From Hungatella_A sp034142505 (GTDB taxonomy: Bacteria > Bacillota > Clostridia > Lachnospirales > Lachnospiraceae), in the NCBI GenBank assembly GCA_034142505.1, contig JAWZDV010000052.1, forward strand, positions 1-64,000: 64,000 nucleotides of DNA, in the 5' to 3' direction. The notes under the pieces are model-generated. The model searched no databases. It was not told where the DNA came from and saw only the letters and a list, made by a program, of their open reading frames with translations. This document shows, piece by piece, positions 8,782-17,804 of the stretch. The first letter of the stretch is position 1. Each line of letters begins with the position of its first letter. The position numbers were made by a program, and so were the translations under genes.

Positions 8782-8812
8782 GGGCGTGACCATATTGGCC
8801 ACGCCCTTTTTA
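8782..8812 (+). terminator. Rho-independent terminator of pckA
   Basis: GGGCGTGACC-ATATT-GGCCACGCCC followed by a T5 run: a strong stem with U-tract 17 bases after the pckA stop. It also shows that an in-frame ATG at 8786 cannot be the start of the next gene. Confidence 0.93.
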
Positions 8813-8854
8813 CACATACAATCAGGGAAGAAAATAAGAATCAGGAGAGAATCA

Positions 8855-9508
8855 ATGGATCAAAAGCAGTATATCTTATTTGATTTGGACGGAACCTTGA
8901 CCGACCCCATGGTGGGAATCACAAAGTCCGTGCAGTATGCGTTGAAGCATTACGGGATTGAGGAGAATGATTTAAAAAAGCTGTGCCTTTTTATCGGGCC
9001 GCCGCTGAAAGACAGTTTTATGGAGTACTATGGATTTTCGGAGGAGAAGGCCGCAGAAGCGATCACAGTGTACCGGGAGTATTTTTCGGAGACCGGGCTT
9101 TTTGAAAATATGGAATATTCGGGAATCCGGGATGTGCTGGCGGAGCTGAAAGCGGCGGGAAAAAGGCTGTATGTCGCTACGTCAAAACCGGAGCTGTTCT
9201 CCAAACAGATCCTGGAGCATTTCCGGCTGACGGAATACTTTGATTTCATCGGCGGGGCCAATATGGATGAGACCCGGGTGAAAAAAGGAGACGTGATCCG
9301 CTATGTCCTGGAGGAAAACCAGATCACGGACTTGGACCAGGTGGTGATGGTGGGAGACAGGAAGCACGACATCCTGGGTGCCAAAGAACATGGTCTTGAC
9401 AGTGTCGGTGTCCTCTATGGCTATGGCAGCAGAGAGGAGCTTCAGTCCGCGGGAGCCGACTGGATCGTCGATACGGTGGAAGAGTTAGGCCAGTTGTTTA
9501 GAAATTAA
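8855..9508 (+). CDS. HAD-family phosphatase, phosphoglycolate phosphatase-like
   Basis: A 217-residue haloacid dehalogenase-superfamily hydrolase. Motif I is LFDLDGTLTDP with the nucleophilic Asp, motif II is VATSKP, motif III includes the Lys in TRVKKGD, and motif IV is VGDRKHDILGAKEHG. The helical cap between motifs I and II fits subfamily IA. Such enzymes dephosphorylate small phosphorylated metabolites; the substrate cannot be told. ATG 8855 has AGGAGAG just upstream; the earlier in-frame ATG lies inside the pckA terminator. Confidence 0.88.
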   Translation: MDQKQYILFDLDGTLTDPMVGITKSVQYALKHYGIEENDLKKLCLFIGPPLKDSFMEYYGFSEEKAAEAITVYREYFSETGLFENMEYSGIRDVLAELKAAGKRLYVATSKPELFSKQILEHFRLTEYFDFIGGANMDETRVKKGDVIRYVLEENQITDLDQVVMVGDRKHDILGAKEHGLDSVGVLYGYGSREELQSAGADWIVDTVEELGQLFRN

Positions 9509-9510
9509 AG

Positions 9511-9573
9511 AAAGAACCGGCTTTCCAAAGGTTAGACTAAAACATCTGACATTTGGAAGGCCGGTTCTTTTTA
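9511..9573. terminator. Bidirectional terminator
   Basis: AGAACCGGC...TTTCCAAA pairs with TTTGGAAGGCCGGTTCT, flanked by an A-run on the left and a T-run on the right. It serves the HAD gene on the plus strand and the XRE regulator on the minus strand, whose stop codon at 9571-9573 abuts it. Confidence 0.85.
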
Positions 9574-9930
9574 TGGAAAGATCTGGCTTGCAGAGTTATT
9601 CTGCTGTGGAATCTTAATCTTTTCCTGCATCTTATAGAGTTCCTTTGCCATGGTGAGCAGATATTCCTGGGTGTCGGGCTGTAAGCGGTTAAATAATTCC
9701 AACAATTCATTTTCGTAGGGGGAGGAAACGAACATATCACCAGTTCCTTCTATTAAAAAAGTTTCTGATACATGAAAGGTCATACAGATAATTTTAACGT
9801 ATTTTTTTGATAATGGACGTGCTCCACTCTCAATCATGGAATAAGAAGTCTGAGTGATTCCAAGGAGTTTGGAAAATTCCATCTGTGTATATCCAAGTGT
9901 TTTACGGACGTCTTTTAAAGGCTGAAGCAT
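9571..9930 (-). CDS. XRE-family helix-turn-helix regulator
   Basis: A 119-residue cytoplasmic DNA-binding protein. The N-terminal HTH_3 domain (about 1-58) reads LKDVRKTLGYTQMEFSKLLGITQTSYSMIESG. The C-terminal tail (ELLELFNRLQPDTQEYLLTM) is a helical segment common behind such domains. ATG 9930 is chosen because a promoter-like TTGACG-N17-TATGAA on the minus strand (9999 to 9971) would start transcription near 9964, downstream of longer possible starts. GGGGT five bases before the ATG is a moderate ribosome site. It diverges from the flagellar run and may regulate itself or that run. Confidence 0.85.
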   Translation of the reverse strand: MLQPLKDVRKTLGYTQMEFSKLLGITQTSYSMIESGARPLSKKYVKIICMTFHVSETFLIEGTGDMFVSSPYENELLELFNRLQPDTQEYLLTMAKELYKMQEKIKIPQQNNSASQIFP

Positions 9931-9970
9931 GCTTACCCCGTTTCTATTGTCTATCATTATCTTTATTTTT

Positions 9971-9999
9971 TTCATAAATCTACAAAAATAAAGCGTCAA
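9971..9999 (-). promoter_or_regulatory. Probable promoter of the XRE regulator
   Basis: On the minus strand TTGACG (9999-9994), 17 bases, TATGAA (9976-9971). The -35 is good and the -10 is weak. Confidence 0.45.
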
Positions 10000-10129
10000 C
10001 CAAATTTTTCCAAATGTCATATATAATCATATAACAAATTTTACAATTTGAACATACCTAAACGAATAAATTTCCTAATTTTCCCATTTTCTGCCAAAGT
10101 TACAATATATTTAAAAAAAATGTAATTTT

Positions 10130-10179
10130 TTGTTATGTGGTAATTGATTTTTTATTAAATAACTGATATGACAATATCA
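10130..10179 (+). promoter_or_regulatory. Candidate promoter and dyad before the flagellar run
   Basis: Two weak overlapping sigma-A-like pairs are visible: TTGTTA-N17-TATTAA (10130-10158) and TTGATT-N17-TATGAC (10144-10172). A perfect dyad TGATAT-GACA-ATATCA (10164-10179) covers the second -10. No sigma-28 box is present. This is the only evident promoter region for the small ORF and flgB. Confidence 0.35.
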
Positions 10180-10239
10180 CAATAGTAATAAATGGTAAAT
10201 GGTATTTGTGAAGAAAGATTTTGAGGAGCAGAAATTAAT

Positions 10240-10407
10240 ATGGAGAAAGATAAGTTAAAGGAAGCAGTTACGCTTTTCCGGCAGCTATCCCCCCAGAATC
10301 AAAAATATTTTTTGATGATGGTTCGCGCAGCAGAAGCTGGAGAAAAGAATGCAATGGAAGCGTGCGTCAAAAAGATGAACTCCATATTACAGAAAAAAGA
10401 AACATAA
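10240..10407 (+). CDS. Small 55-residue protein resembling the XRE tail
   Basis: A short gene from ATG 10240 (GAGGAG about 11 bases upstream) to TAA 10405, followed by flgB 44 bases later. It is predicted to be a soluble, charged helical protein. Its stretch VTLFRQLSPQNQKYFLMMV aligns by eye with LELFNRLQPDTQEYLLTMA in the C-terminal tail of the divergent XRE regulator, so it looks like a stand-alone copy of that tail. Not a recognised flagellar protein. It may be a partner or modulator of XRE-type regulators. Confidence 0.65.
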   Translation: MEKDKLKEAVTLFRQLSPQNQKYFLMMVRAAEAGEKNAMEACVKKMNSILQKKET

Positions 10408-10451
10408 GAAAAAAGCAGAGCCTGCATCGCAGGAAAAGGAGTGCTTAACAC

Positions 10452-10841
10452 ATGTCAGGAATATATGGAAATGGAGTTTTACTTACGGAAAAGGTACTCG
10501 ATTGTCTGTGGAGCAGACAGACTACCACGCTCAACAATATTGCAAATGTCGATACGCCCGGCTTTAAGTCCCAATATGTGACGTTTGAGGATGAGTTGAT
10601 TCGTCGTATCCAGGCAATCGACAAAAAGTCCGGCAATTCGACAGAAGTCGCCAGCGCAATCCAGGGAATCCGGCCGGGACTTCAGACAACATGGGCAGAA
10701 TCCAGCCGTTTAGACGGCAATAATGTCGATATGGACCAGGAACAGGTAGATCTGGTCCGGACGGTATATGAATACCAGTATATGGTTAGTTCCATCAACA
10801 ATGATATTACAAGGCTTCGTAACGCGGCCAAAGCATTTTAA
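10452..10841 (+). CDS. flgB: Flagellar basal-body proximal rod protein FlgB
   Basis: A 129-residue axial rod protein exported by the flagellar type III apparatus. The N-terminal flagellar rod motif is clear: RQTTTLNNIANVDTPGFKSQYVTFEDEL. The C-terminal helix (VDLVRTVYEYQYMVSSINNDI) pairs with it in the rod coiled coil. AAAGGAG precedes ATG 10452. Unusually, the next gene is fliE rather than flgC, which lies 12.5 kb downstream. Confidence 0.95.
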   Translation: MSGIYGNGVLLTEKVLDCLWSRQTTTLNNIANVDTPGFKSQYVTFEDELIRRIQAIDKKSGNSTEVASAIQGIRPGLQTTWAESSRLDGNNVDMDQEQVDLVRTVYEYQYMVSSINNDITRLRNAAKAF

Positions 10842-10886
10842 CATCGAGCAAGACAATGCATTCAGATGAAAGGAATAGAAAAAGAC

Positions 10887-11204
10887 ATGGAATTGGATAC
10901 TGCTTTTATAACGCCGATCAAGGAATGGGGACCGGTCAGGGAACTGCCGATGCAGCGGGAACGCACGGGAGAGGCTGGGGGAAATACTTTATTTAAAGAT
11001 GTTTTAAATGATGTGGTGGGGCAGGTGTATTCCACACAACAGGATGTGGAGCGAAAACAGGTTCTATTAGCGTCTGGTCTGCTGGATGATGCTCATTCCC
11101 TTCCCATCGCGGAAGCCAAGGCAGCATTAAGCATTGAAGTCATGATATCTTTGCGGAACAAGGCTATGGAGTCATACAGTGAACTTATGAAGATGAACGT
11201 CTAA
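10887..11204 (+). CDS. fliE: Flagellar hook-basal body complex protein FliE
   Basis: A 105-residue rod adaptor between the MS ring and the rod. Family features are FKDVLNDVVGQV, the LLASG...DDAHSLPIAEAKAALSIE segment and the terminal RNKAMESYSELMKMNV. ATG 10887 with AGGAA upstream is preferred; an in-frame ATG at 10866 lacks a ribosome site. It follows flgB by 45 bases and precedes fliF by 37. Confidence 0.93.
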   Translation: MELDTAFITPIKEWGPVRELPMQRERTGEAGGNTLFKDVLNDVVGQVYSTQQDVERKQVLLASGLLDDAHSLPIAEAKAALSIEVMISLRNKAMESYSELMKMNV

Positions 11205-11241
11205 GTTCTATACAAATTATTACAAAAGGCTGGATAAGAGA

Positions 11242-12939
11242 ATGCAAAGACTGAAAGACTACTGGCAAAATTTATCAAAAAAATCAAAGACAATGCTCAT
11301 GGCAATCGCAGGAGGAACTGTTACGATTGCCATTTTTGCGGTTCTAATTTTGAAGTTCGGATTTCAACCGGATTACAGTACCCTGTTCACCGGATTAAAT
11401 GCGGAGGAGGCCAGTGAGGTAGTTGCTCTTCTCCAGGAAGATGGTATCAGCTATCGGTATAATGACAGTGAAGGGTCGATCCGTATACCTGCGACAACTG
11501 TGGACCAGACGAGGGCGGAGCTGTTAAGTAAGGGATACCCGAAAAGTGGATTTACATATGACATGTATCGCAACAATTCCGGACTCATGACAACAGAGTC
11601 CGATAAAAAGCAGTACACTCTTTACGAGCTGCAGGACAGGCTGGGGGCCCAGATTCGATTGTTTGAAGGCGTGCAGGATGCCAAGGTGACCATTGCCGAG
11701 GCGGGAGAACAAAAATACGCGCTTCAGGATCAATCGAATACGGACGCCTCAGCCTCTGTCGTAGTGACGATGGATGCCGGGCAGACCTTATCTGCCAGCG
11801 GAGCCGCGGCCATCAAGAACCTGATTGCAAGGGCGGTGAGGGGACTTAATTTTACAAATGTGTCCGTGTTTGATTCTGCTACCATGCTGGAGGTGGGCGG
11901 GAGTTCGGGCAGTGATGATGAATTTGGAAGCGCCAAAGACATCACCTCCCTGACGACTCTGGTAGAGAATAACATCAGTGTCAATGTGCGGCGGGTGCTG
12001 GAGGAACTGTATGGCCAGGGAAATGTGGCCATCTCCGTGAAGGGGACCCTGAATATGGAACGGTTGATTCAGGAGAATACCCAGTACAGCACGCCGGAAA
12101 AGAGCGGGGAACAGGATAAGACAGGGCTTCTTTATAAAGAAGACACCATCAATGAGAATTCGGCCAATGCAAGCCAGGGAGCCGGAGGGGTGGCCGGGGC
12201 GGAGGCCAATGCGGACACGCCAAGATATACGGCCCAGGGCAACAACCAGGTGAACGAGGACACGTATGCCAACAGCAGCGCGACCAGGGAATGGCTTTAC
12301 AATTTGACGAAGGAACAGCGCCAGGTCGATCCCGGCGTGCTGGAGAATACCACCATCGGTATCGTGATCAACACGGAAGATACGGAAACGGTACCGATGA
12401 ATGACCTGATCAATCTGGTTGCGGACTCCTCCGGAATTCCCCGGGATGAAGCCAGAGATAAGATCACCATCGTCAGGGCGGCGACCAGAACGGCCCAGCC
12501 GGTGACGACGGTACCGGATGAAATCGAGACGACAGGGAAGCTGCCGCTTCCGATTATCATAGCGATGGCTGCCGGCGGCGTACTCATTATTCTGCTTCTG
12601 ATCTTACTGCTTATGGGCAGGAAAAAGAGCAGAAAGCTGGCAGAGGAGATGACTCTCAATCCGGAACTGTACGCGGTGGACAGCGAGGGCGCGGCGGAAA
12701 ATGAACTCCGCCCATTAGAGCCAAAGACAGAGGCCGGAATCCAGATGCAGGTGGAGGACGAGGAGATGGAGAGAAACGAGGAAATCCTCAATCTCCGGAT
12801 GCAGCACAGCCTGAAACTGAAACAGAATATCGGAGAATTCGTGGATCAGAATCCACAGATCGCGGCCAAGCTGGTACAGAGCTGGCTGAGAGGGGAGGCA
12901 GAAGAGGTTGGCGGAAATCGCAGAAGAAAAGAAAGATAA
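11242..12939 (+). CDS. fliF: Flagellar MS-ring protein FliF
   Basis: A 565-residue integral membrane protein forming the MS ring, on which the rod and export gate assemble. TM1 is at about residues 20-40 and TM2 at about 435-458 (LPIIIAMAAGGVLIILLLIL). The large extracellular YscJ/FliF ring-building region starts at FGFQPDYSTLFTGLNAEEA. The cytoplasmic C-terminus (NPQIAAKLVQSWLRGE) is the FliG-binding tail. It overlaps fliG by 32 bases, suggesting translational coupling. Length is normal. Confidence 0.97.
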   Translation: MQRLKDYWQNLSKKSKTMLMAIAGGTVTIAIFAVLILKFGFQPDYSTLFTGLNAEEASEVVALLQEDGISYRYNDSEGSIRIPATTVDQTRAELLSKGYPKSGFTYDMYRNNSGLMTTESDKKQYTLYELQDRLGAQIRLFEGVQDAKVTIAEAGEQKYALQDQSNTDASASVVVTMDAGQTLSASGAAAIKNLIARAVRGLNFTNVSVFDSATMLEVGGSSGSDDEFGSAKDITSLTTLVENNISVNVRRVLEELYGQGNVAISVKGTLNMERLIQENTQYSTPEKSGEQDKTGLLYKEDTINENSANASQGAGGVAGAEANADTPRYTAQGNNQVNEDTYANSSATREWLYNLTKEQRQVDPGVLENTTIGIVINTEDTETVPMNDLINLVADSSGIPRDEARDKITIVRAATRTAQPVTTVPDEIETTGKLPLPIIIAMAAGGVLIILLLILLLMGRKKSRKLAEEMTLNPELYAVDSEGAAENELRPLEPKTEAGIQMQVEDEEMERNEEILNLRMQHSLKLKQNIGEFVDQNPQIAAKLVQSWLRGEAEEVGGNRRRKER

Positions 12940-13969
12940 AATCGATATACAGGCGGAAGCGAAGGCTATGGATATCAAGCAGAAAGCCGCCATTGTGGTG
13001 GTCTCTCTCGGAGCCGACAGAGCTTCCCAGATATACAAATACTTGAGTGAGCAGGACATCGAGGATTTGACCTATGAGGTTGCAAAGATGGGAAGAACCA
13101 CCAACACACAGGTGGAAGGGGCGCTGGATGAGTTTTATAAACTCTGCCTGACCCATAAGATGATGTCGGACGGCGGCCTGGATTATGCCAGAAACGTACT
13201 GGAAAAGGCATTTGGCGAGACGACGGCCAGAAGCTTGTTGGAGAAGGTATCAAAAACCCTTCAGTCCAGACCGTTCAATTTCTTTATGAAAGGAGATCCG
13301 AAAGCCCTGCTTTCCCTGCTTCAGCATGAACGTCCCCAGGTAATTGCCCTGATCATGTCCTATATGGACCCGGAGCAGGCGGCTCAGATTCTGGAACAGC
13401 TTCCGGATCAAAAACGGATTCCGATTCTGGAAGGAATGGCCAAGATGGACCGGGTGTCTCCGGAGGCCATTGCCATTGTGGAGGAGGAGATGAAGCGCAA
13501 GTTCGCCACAATCATTACAAGCGAGGACAACATGAATCTTGGCGGTATCGATTATGTGGCGGATATTATGAATCATGTGGACCGCAGCAATGAAAAACGG
13601 ATCTTTGATGAGATGGATAAAATCAATCCTGATCTGGCCCAGAGCATCCGGGATAAGATGTTTGTATTTGAGAACATCCTGGATATGGATGACCGCTCCG
13701 TTCAGCGCTTTATCCGGGATTGTGATACGAAAGACGTGGTATACGCCCTTAAGAATGCATCTGATGATATGAAACAGATCTTCTTCTCCAACATGTCCAA
13801 ACGTATGGCGGAGACGGTCCAGGGTGACTTGGAGATCACGACCAACGTGAGAATGAAGGATGTGGAAGAGGCACAGCAGCGAATTGTGAATATTATCCGC
13901 AGCCTGGAGGACGCGGGTGAGGTGATCATCAAGAAGGGAGGGGACGATGATGATAACATCATTGCCTAA
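12908..13969 (+). CDS. fliG: Flagellar motor switch protein FliG
   Basis: A 353-residue C-ring protein that links FliF to FliM and contacts MotA for torque. The N-domain starts at MDIKQKAAIVVVSLGADRASQIYKYL. The middle domain has HERPQVIALIMSYMDPEQAAQIL with the EHPQ-like motif, here as HERPQ. The C-domain carries the charged torque helix near DDRSVQRFIRDCDTKDVVYALK. The start is TTG 12908, with GGGAGG 10 bases upstream inside fliF; an ATG at 12969 is a weaker choice. Confidence 0.96.
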   Translation: MAEIAEEKKDKIDIQAEAKAMDIKQKAAIVVVSLGADRASQIYKYLSEQDIEDLTYEVAKMGRTTNTQVEGALDEFYKLCLTHKMMSDGGLDYARNVLEKAFGETTARSLLEKVSKTLQSRPFNFFMKGDPKALLSLLQHERPQVIALIMSYMDPEQAAQILEQLPDQKRIPILEGMAKMDRVSPEAIAIVEEEMKRKFATIITSEDNMNLGGIDYVADIMNHVDRSNEKRIFDEMDKINPDLAQSIRDKMFVFENILDMDDRSVQRFIRDCDTKDVVYALKNASDDMKQIFFSNMSKRMAETVQGDLEITTNVRMKDVEEAQQRIVNIIRSLEDAGEVIIKKGGDDDDNIIA

Positions 13970-14741
13970 CCGGATTATCAAGCATGGAACTGAAATTGAG
14001 ATTAAGCAGTTTGTTTTGCCGGACAGATCCGATGACAGGCCGTTTAAACCGGTCGTCATAGAGGAGACGCAGCCTCCGTTGGAGAGAGAAACTTCTGTTT
14101 CCGATGCCGTGGACGGCGCCGGGGAGGAGGCCAGCCAGATTCTGTTAAAGGCGAACCAGCTGGCGGCCAGCATCCTAAAGGAAGCTGAGGAACAGGCCAG
14201 ACAGATGAAGAAAAATGCCATAACAGAAGGTTTTCAGGAAGGATATGAACAGGGGGTCTGCCAGGGGAAAAAACAGGCGGAAGAAGAACTGGAGAAGTTT
14301 AAACAGCAGGAACAGGAGCAGTTTGAGGAGGATATGGCCAAAGCCCTGGAATCCATAGACAGGGCGAAAGAGAGCTGTATGCGGACGTATCTGGAAGAAC
14401 TAAAGGAATGTTCCGTGGCGATAGCGGAAAAGGTAGTACATATCAGTTTGAGATCCAGCGGTGAGATTATCAAAAGAATGCTGATTGCCGAGACCGAAAA
14501 ATTAAAGAAGAGAGCCTGGGTTAAGATTTATATGGAAAAGGCAGATTATGACATGATGACGGAGGCGGACGCGGATATCGTCAATGAATTGGCGAAGCTT
14601 TCCGATAACATCAAATTCGTGGTCATGGAAAAGGGAAACAGCGGAAGCTGTATTCTGGAGATGCCGGATGAGATTGTTGATATCAGCGTCGATACCCAGA
14701 TGGAAAACATCAGAGAGATACTTGAAAATATCAGGTTTTAG
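13947..14741 (+). CDS. fliH: Flagellar assembly protein FliH
   Basis: A 264-residue regulator of the export ATPase FliI. The middle is a long Ala/Glu/Lys/Gln-rich coiled coil (about 50-150) with GFQEGYEQGVCQGKKQAEEE, a typical G-x3-G type repeat of FliH. The C-terminal half folds as the V/A-ATPase E-subunit-like domain. It overlaps fliG by 23 bases, preceded by GGGAGGGG, and is followed by fliI nine bases later. Confidence 0.9.
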   Translation: MMITSLPNRIIKHGTEIEIKQFVLPDRSDDRPFKPVVIEETQPPLERETSVSDAVDGAGEEASQILLKANQLAASILKEAEEQARQMKKNAITEGFQEGYEQGVCQGKKQAEEELEKFKQQEQEQFEEDMAKALESIDRAKESCMRTYLEELKECSVAIAEKVVHISLRSSGEIIKRMLIAETEKLKKRAWVKIYMEKADYDMMTEADADIVNELAKLSDNIKFVVMEKGNSGSCILEMPDEIVDISVDTQMENIREILENIRF

Positions 14742-14749
14742 GAGCAGGT

Positions 14750-16051
14750 ATGTTTGAAAAAATCCCCAAACTGATTTCAAAATCAGAGACGGCCAGTTAT
14801 ATCGGAAAAATTGAAAATGTAGTTGGCATGTTGATGGAGGCTTCCGGCGGAAGATCCAGCGTTGGCGATATCGTCATGATCTATAACGAAGAGCAGAACT
14901 GCCAGATTCCGGCTGAGGTGGTCGGGTTTAAGGATGGAAAGATCCAGATTATGACCTATGAGACCAGCAGCGGGATCACCTCGGGGAGTTTTGTGCGCAA
15001 CACCAGAAGACGGCTGAAGGTGCCGGTGGGGGATTTCCTGCGGGGAAGGATCATCAACGCGCTGGGAGAACCGATTGACGGCGGAAAGCCAATTCAGACG
15101 ACCCGGAGCTACACGGTGAACAGCCCATACACCAATCCGCTGAACCGGCCGCCCATACGGGAACGGCTGGAATTCGGGGTGAAGGCCATAGATGGATTGA
15201 ATACCATAGGCAAGGGCCAGAGAATCGGAATTTTCGCCGGTTCAGGCGTGGGAAAGAGTACCCTGATGGGAATGATCGCCAAAAACGTCAAGGCAGATAT
15301 CAACATCATTGCCCTGGTGGGAGAGCGTGGACGAGAGGTGCTGGAGTTTGTGGAGAAGGATTTAGGGGAGGAAGGAATGGCCCGGTCCGTGCTGGTAGTC
15401 GCCACCTCCGACCAGCCGGCCATGCTGCGGATGAAATGCCCGCTGGTCGCCACCACCATTGCCGAGTATTTCCGGGATCAGGGAAATGACGTGCTGCTGA
15501 TGATGGATTCCCTAACCCGCTACGCCATGGCCCAGAGGGAGATCGGGCTGGCAATTGGGGAACCTCCCATTGCCAGAGGCTACACCCCCTCCATCTACAC
15601 GGAATTCCCAAAGCTTCTGGAGCGGAGTGGTAATTTCAGCAAAGGCTCTATCACCGGGGTTTACACGGTTTTGGTAGAGGGGGATGACACCAATGAACCG
15701 ATTGCGGATACGGTGAGAGGTATTTTGGACGGCCATATTGTGCTGAGCAGACAGCTTGCCGGGGAAAATCATTTTCCGGCAATCGATATCGGCGCCAGTA
15801 TCTCCAGGCTTATGGTGGAGGTCGTTTCGGGGGAACACCGGATGGCGGCGTCCCGGTTTCGAAACATGCTGGCGTTATACCAGAAAAATGCAGACTTGAT
15901 CTCCATTGGAGCCTATAAAAAAGGAACGAATGCGGCTTTGGATGAAGCGGTGGCGAAGATCAACAGTATGAATTCTTTTTTACAGCAGGGGATAGACGAG
16001 GCATTTTCCTATGAAGAAACATTGGAATTCTTAACATCAATTACCGGATAA
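14750..16051 (+). CDS. fliI: Flagellum-specific ATPase FliI
   Basis: A 433-residue hexameric ATPase driving protein unloading at the type III export gate. Walker A is GIFAGSGVGKSTLMGM, Walker B is DVLLMMDSLTRYAMAQREIG, and the beta-subunit-like signature is PSIYTEFPKLLERSG. The length and absence of insertions are typical. AGGAG lies just upstream of the ATG. Confidence 0.97.
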   Translation: MFEKIPKLISKSETASYIGKIENVVGMLMEASGGRSSVGDIVMIYNEEQNCQIPAEVVGFKDGKIQIMTYETSSGITSGSFVRNTRRRLKVPVGDFLRGRIINALGEPIDGGKPIQTTRSYTVNSPYTNPLNRPPIRERLEFGVKAIDGLNTIGKGQRIGIFAGSGVGKSTLMGMIAKNVKADINIIALVGERGREVLEFVEKDLGEEGMARSVLVVATSDQPAMLRMKCPLVATTIAEYFRDQGNDVLLMMDSLTRYAMAQREIGLAIGEPPIARGYTPSIYTEFPKLLERSGNFSKGSITGVYTVLVEGDDTNEPIADTVRGILDGHIVLSRQLAGENHFPAIDIGASISRLMVEVVSGEHRMAASRFRNMLALYQKNADLISIGAYKKGTNAALDEAVAKINSMNSFLQQGIDEAFSYEETLEFLTSITG

Positions 16052-16068
16052 AAGGGGTGAGTGGGCCA

Positions 16069-16524
16069 GTGAAACAGTTCAAATACAGTCTGGAAACCGT
16101 ATTGGATTACAAAGTACAGGTCCTGGATAACTTGAGAGCCGAGCATGCGGTGATTCTGGGCAGTGTGAACCAGAAGCAGGTGGAGATTGAGCAGTTGAAG
16201 GAAGAACTGGGAGGCTTCCAGGAAGCCTTTGACCAGACGAAATCCACAGGGGATTCCATTGAGAATTTCCGGCTGTTTGACATGTGCATCGGCAGAATGG
16301 AAGAGATTATCAGTTGCGAAAAGGATGAATTGACGCGGCTGAAAAAGAAGGAAGTCTCCAAAAAGAAGGAAGTGATTTCCGCCAGGGTGGATACTTCAAA
16401 ATTTGAAAAGCTGAAAGAAAAACGGCTTTTGGCCCATCACAAGGCTGAGATGAAGGAAGAAGAGAACAATGTGGAAGAGTTCATCATCCGGGGAATCACC
16501 AGAAGCCGGCAGGAGAGCCGGTAA
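16069..16524 (+). CDS. fliJ: Flagellar export chaperone/stalk protein FliJ
   Basis: A 151-residue, almost wholly alpha-helical coiled coil that sits in the FliI hexamer and couples it to FlhA. The start MKQFKYSLETVLDYKVQ is typical for FliJ. GTG 16069 is preferred to GTG 16057 because the AAAGGGG site at 16051-16057 is correctly spaced for it. The position directly after fliI supports the call. Confidence 0.9.
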   Translation: MKQFKYSLETVLDYKVQVLDNLRAEHAVILGSVNQKQVEIEQLKEELGGFQEAFDQTKSTGDSIENFRLFDMCIGRMEEIISCEKDELTRLKKKEVSKKKEVISARVDTSKFEKLKEKRLLAHHKAEMKEEENNVEEFIIRGITRSRQESR

Positions 16525-16627
16525 AACGGCTGAGACATGATAATCACGGCGAAAGGCTGTTGATTATAGAACGCGGTCCGGAATATGAGGATACGCGGAC
16601 ATAAAAAAGAGAAAGGAGGGAGAAAAC

Positions 16628-17788
16628 ATGGCAGAGATTCAAATGATCCGAATGATACCCAATGCCATACGGACTACGGCGCCAAAGGAAGACCAGACAG
16701 GGCAGAAAACCAGTTTTCTGGAGATGCTGAAGGAAAAACAGCAGAGCGCGGAAAGCCAGATCGGCGGCCAGCCGGAGCAGGAACCGAATGTGGGAAAGCA
16801 GGAGGAAGCTAAAGGGGAAGAAGACCCCGGACAGAAGCTGGCTGACGCGGTGGAACTAGGCGCGGTGGAAATGCCTGTAGCGGCTGGTATCCAGATTCCG
16901 GTTTCCTTGCCGGGCCTGGTAGATTTGACGGCTGTGGAGGACGGACTTCCATTGGAACAAACGGTTGCGGCAAATACACCGGAGATAGCAGCCGCTGTGG
17001 ACGAGGAGATGCCCCAGACTGTGGCCGGACATACCAAAGCTTTGCAGGAAAACGCCCGGGAGGGACAGCCGGAGGCACCGATCCTTAAATCAGCTGTTTC
17101 GGAGCAGGCAAAAACGCAGGCAGCCGGGGACGGCGGTTCTGTCCAGGTGGAGAAGGCGGAAGCATCGTTGCCTTACCAGGAGGACGCGAAAGAGAGCAGT
17201 GTAAAAACAGAGACCATATCACAGAAGACGGAAGCTGAGACTGCTTTTTTGAAAAAAGACAAAAAAACCGCAGACGCGGGAGTCAGGACTCCGGAAGTGG
17301 AAACGGCAGAGAAGCAGACCGTATCTGATCTAAAACCGGCAGGCAGAGAGACGGTTCTTTCACAGAAGCCAGCATCGGTCCATGAACCGGTACGGACTAC
17401 CCAGGCTGAGCTTCCAGCCAATGTGGCGAAAGCCATAGCGGCCAGAATGCCGGCCAATCAAGGCACGCTGACCATTGAACTGGAACCGGCGTCTCTTGGC
17501 AAAGTGACGGTATCTGTGATTTATGAGAATGGACATACGTCCCTGTCCCTGATGGCATCCAACCCCAAGACCCTGGAGCTGTTGAGCAGGAATGCAGGTG
17601 AGATCGCGGGGATTCTGGAGAACAAAACAGGCCAGGAGACCATCATCTATACCAGCGAACCGCAGCAGGAATCCACGGATTCACGGGAAGGCGGCGGGGA
17701 AGGCAGGAGAGAGCCTGAGAAAGACCGGCAGGAGAAGAAGAAACAGCCGGATTCATTTTTACAGCAGCTTCGGCTGGGTCTCGTTTAA
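16628..17788 (+). CDS. fliK: Flagellar hook-length control protein FliK
   Basis: A 386-residue secreted ruler that measures the hook and triggers the FlhB specificity switch. The N-terminal two thirds are low-complexity, rich in Ala, Glu, Gln and Pro. The C-terminal Flg_hook domain (about 270-345) contains GTLTIELEPASLGKVTVSVI and a Gln-rich end. AAAGGAGGG precedes ATG 16628. The 103-base gap from fliJ contains only weak dyads and no clear promoter or terminator. Confidence 0.9.
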   Translation: MAEIQMIRMIPNAIRTTAPKEDQTGQKTSFLEMLKEKQQSAESQIGGQPEQEPNVGKQEEAKGEEDPGQKLADAVELGAVEMPVAAGIQIPVSLPGLVDLTAVEDGLPLEQTVAANTPEIAAAVDEEMPQTVAGHTKALQENAREGQPEAPILKSAVSEQAKTQAAGDGGSVQVEKAEASLPYQEDAKESSVKTETISQKTEAETAFLKKDKKTADAGVRTPEVETAEKQTVSDLKPAGRETVLSQKPASVHEPVRTTQAELPANVAKAIAARMPANQGTLTIELEPASLGKVTVSVIYENGHTSLSLMASNPKTLELLSRNAGEIAGILENKTGQETIIYTSEPQQESTDSREGGGEGRREPEKDRQEKKKQPDSFLQQLRLGLV

Positions 17789-17804
17789 ACAGGAGGAATT
17801 AGAA

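Noticed and set aside
13250..14221. 323-codon open frame on the minus strand
   Set aside because: It lies antisense to fliG and fliH, both certain. It has no ribosome site and its His/Arg/Leu-rich product resembles no family.
17592..17804. Upstream extension of flgD into fliK
   Set aside because: The Arg-rich extension is out of character, and AGGAGG is correctly placed for ATG 17805.
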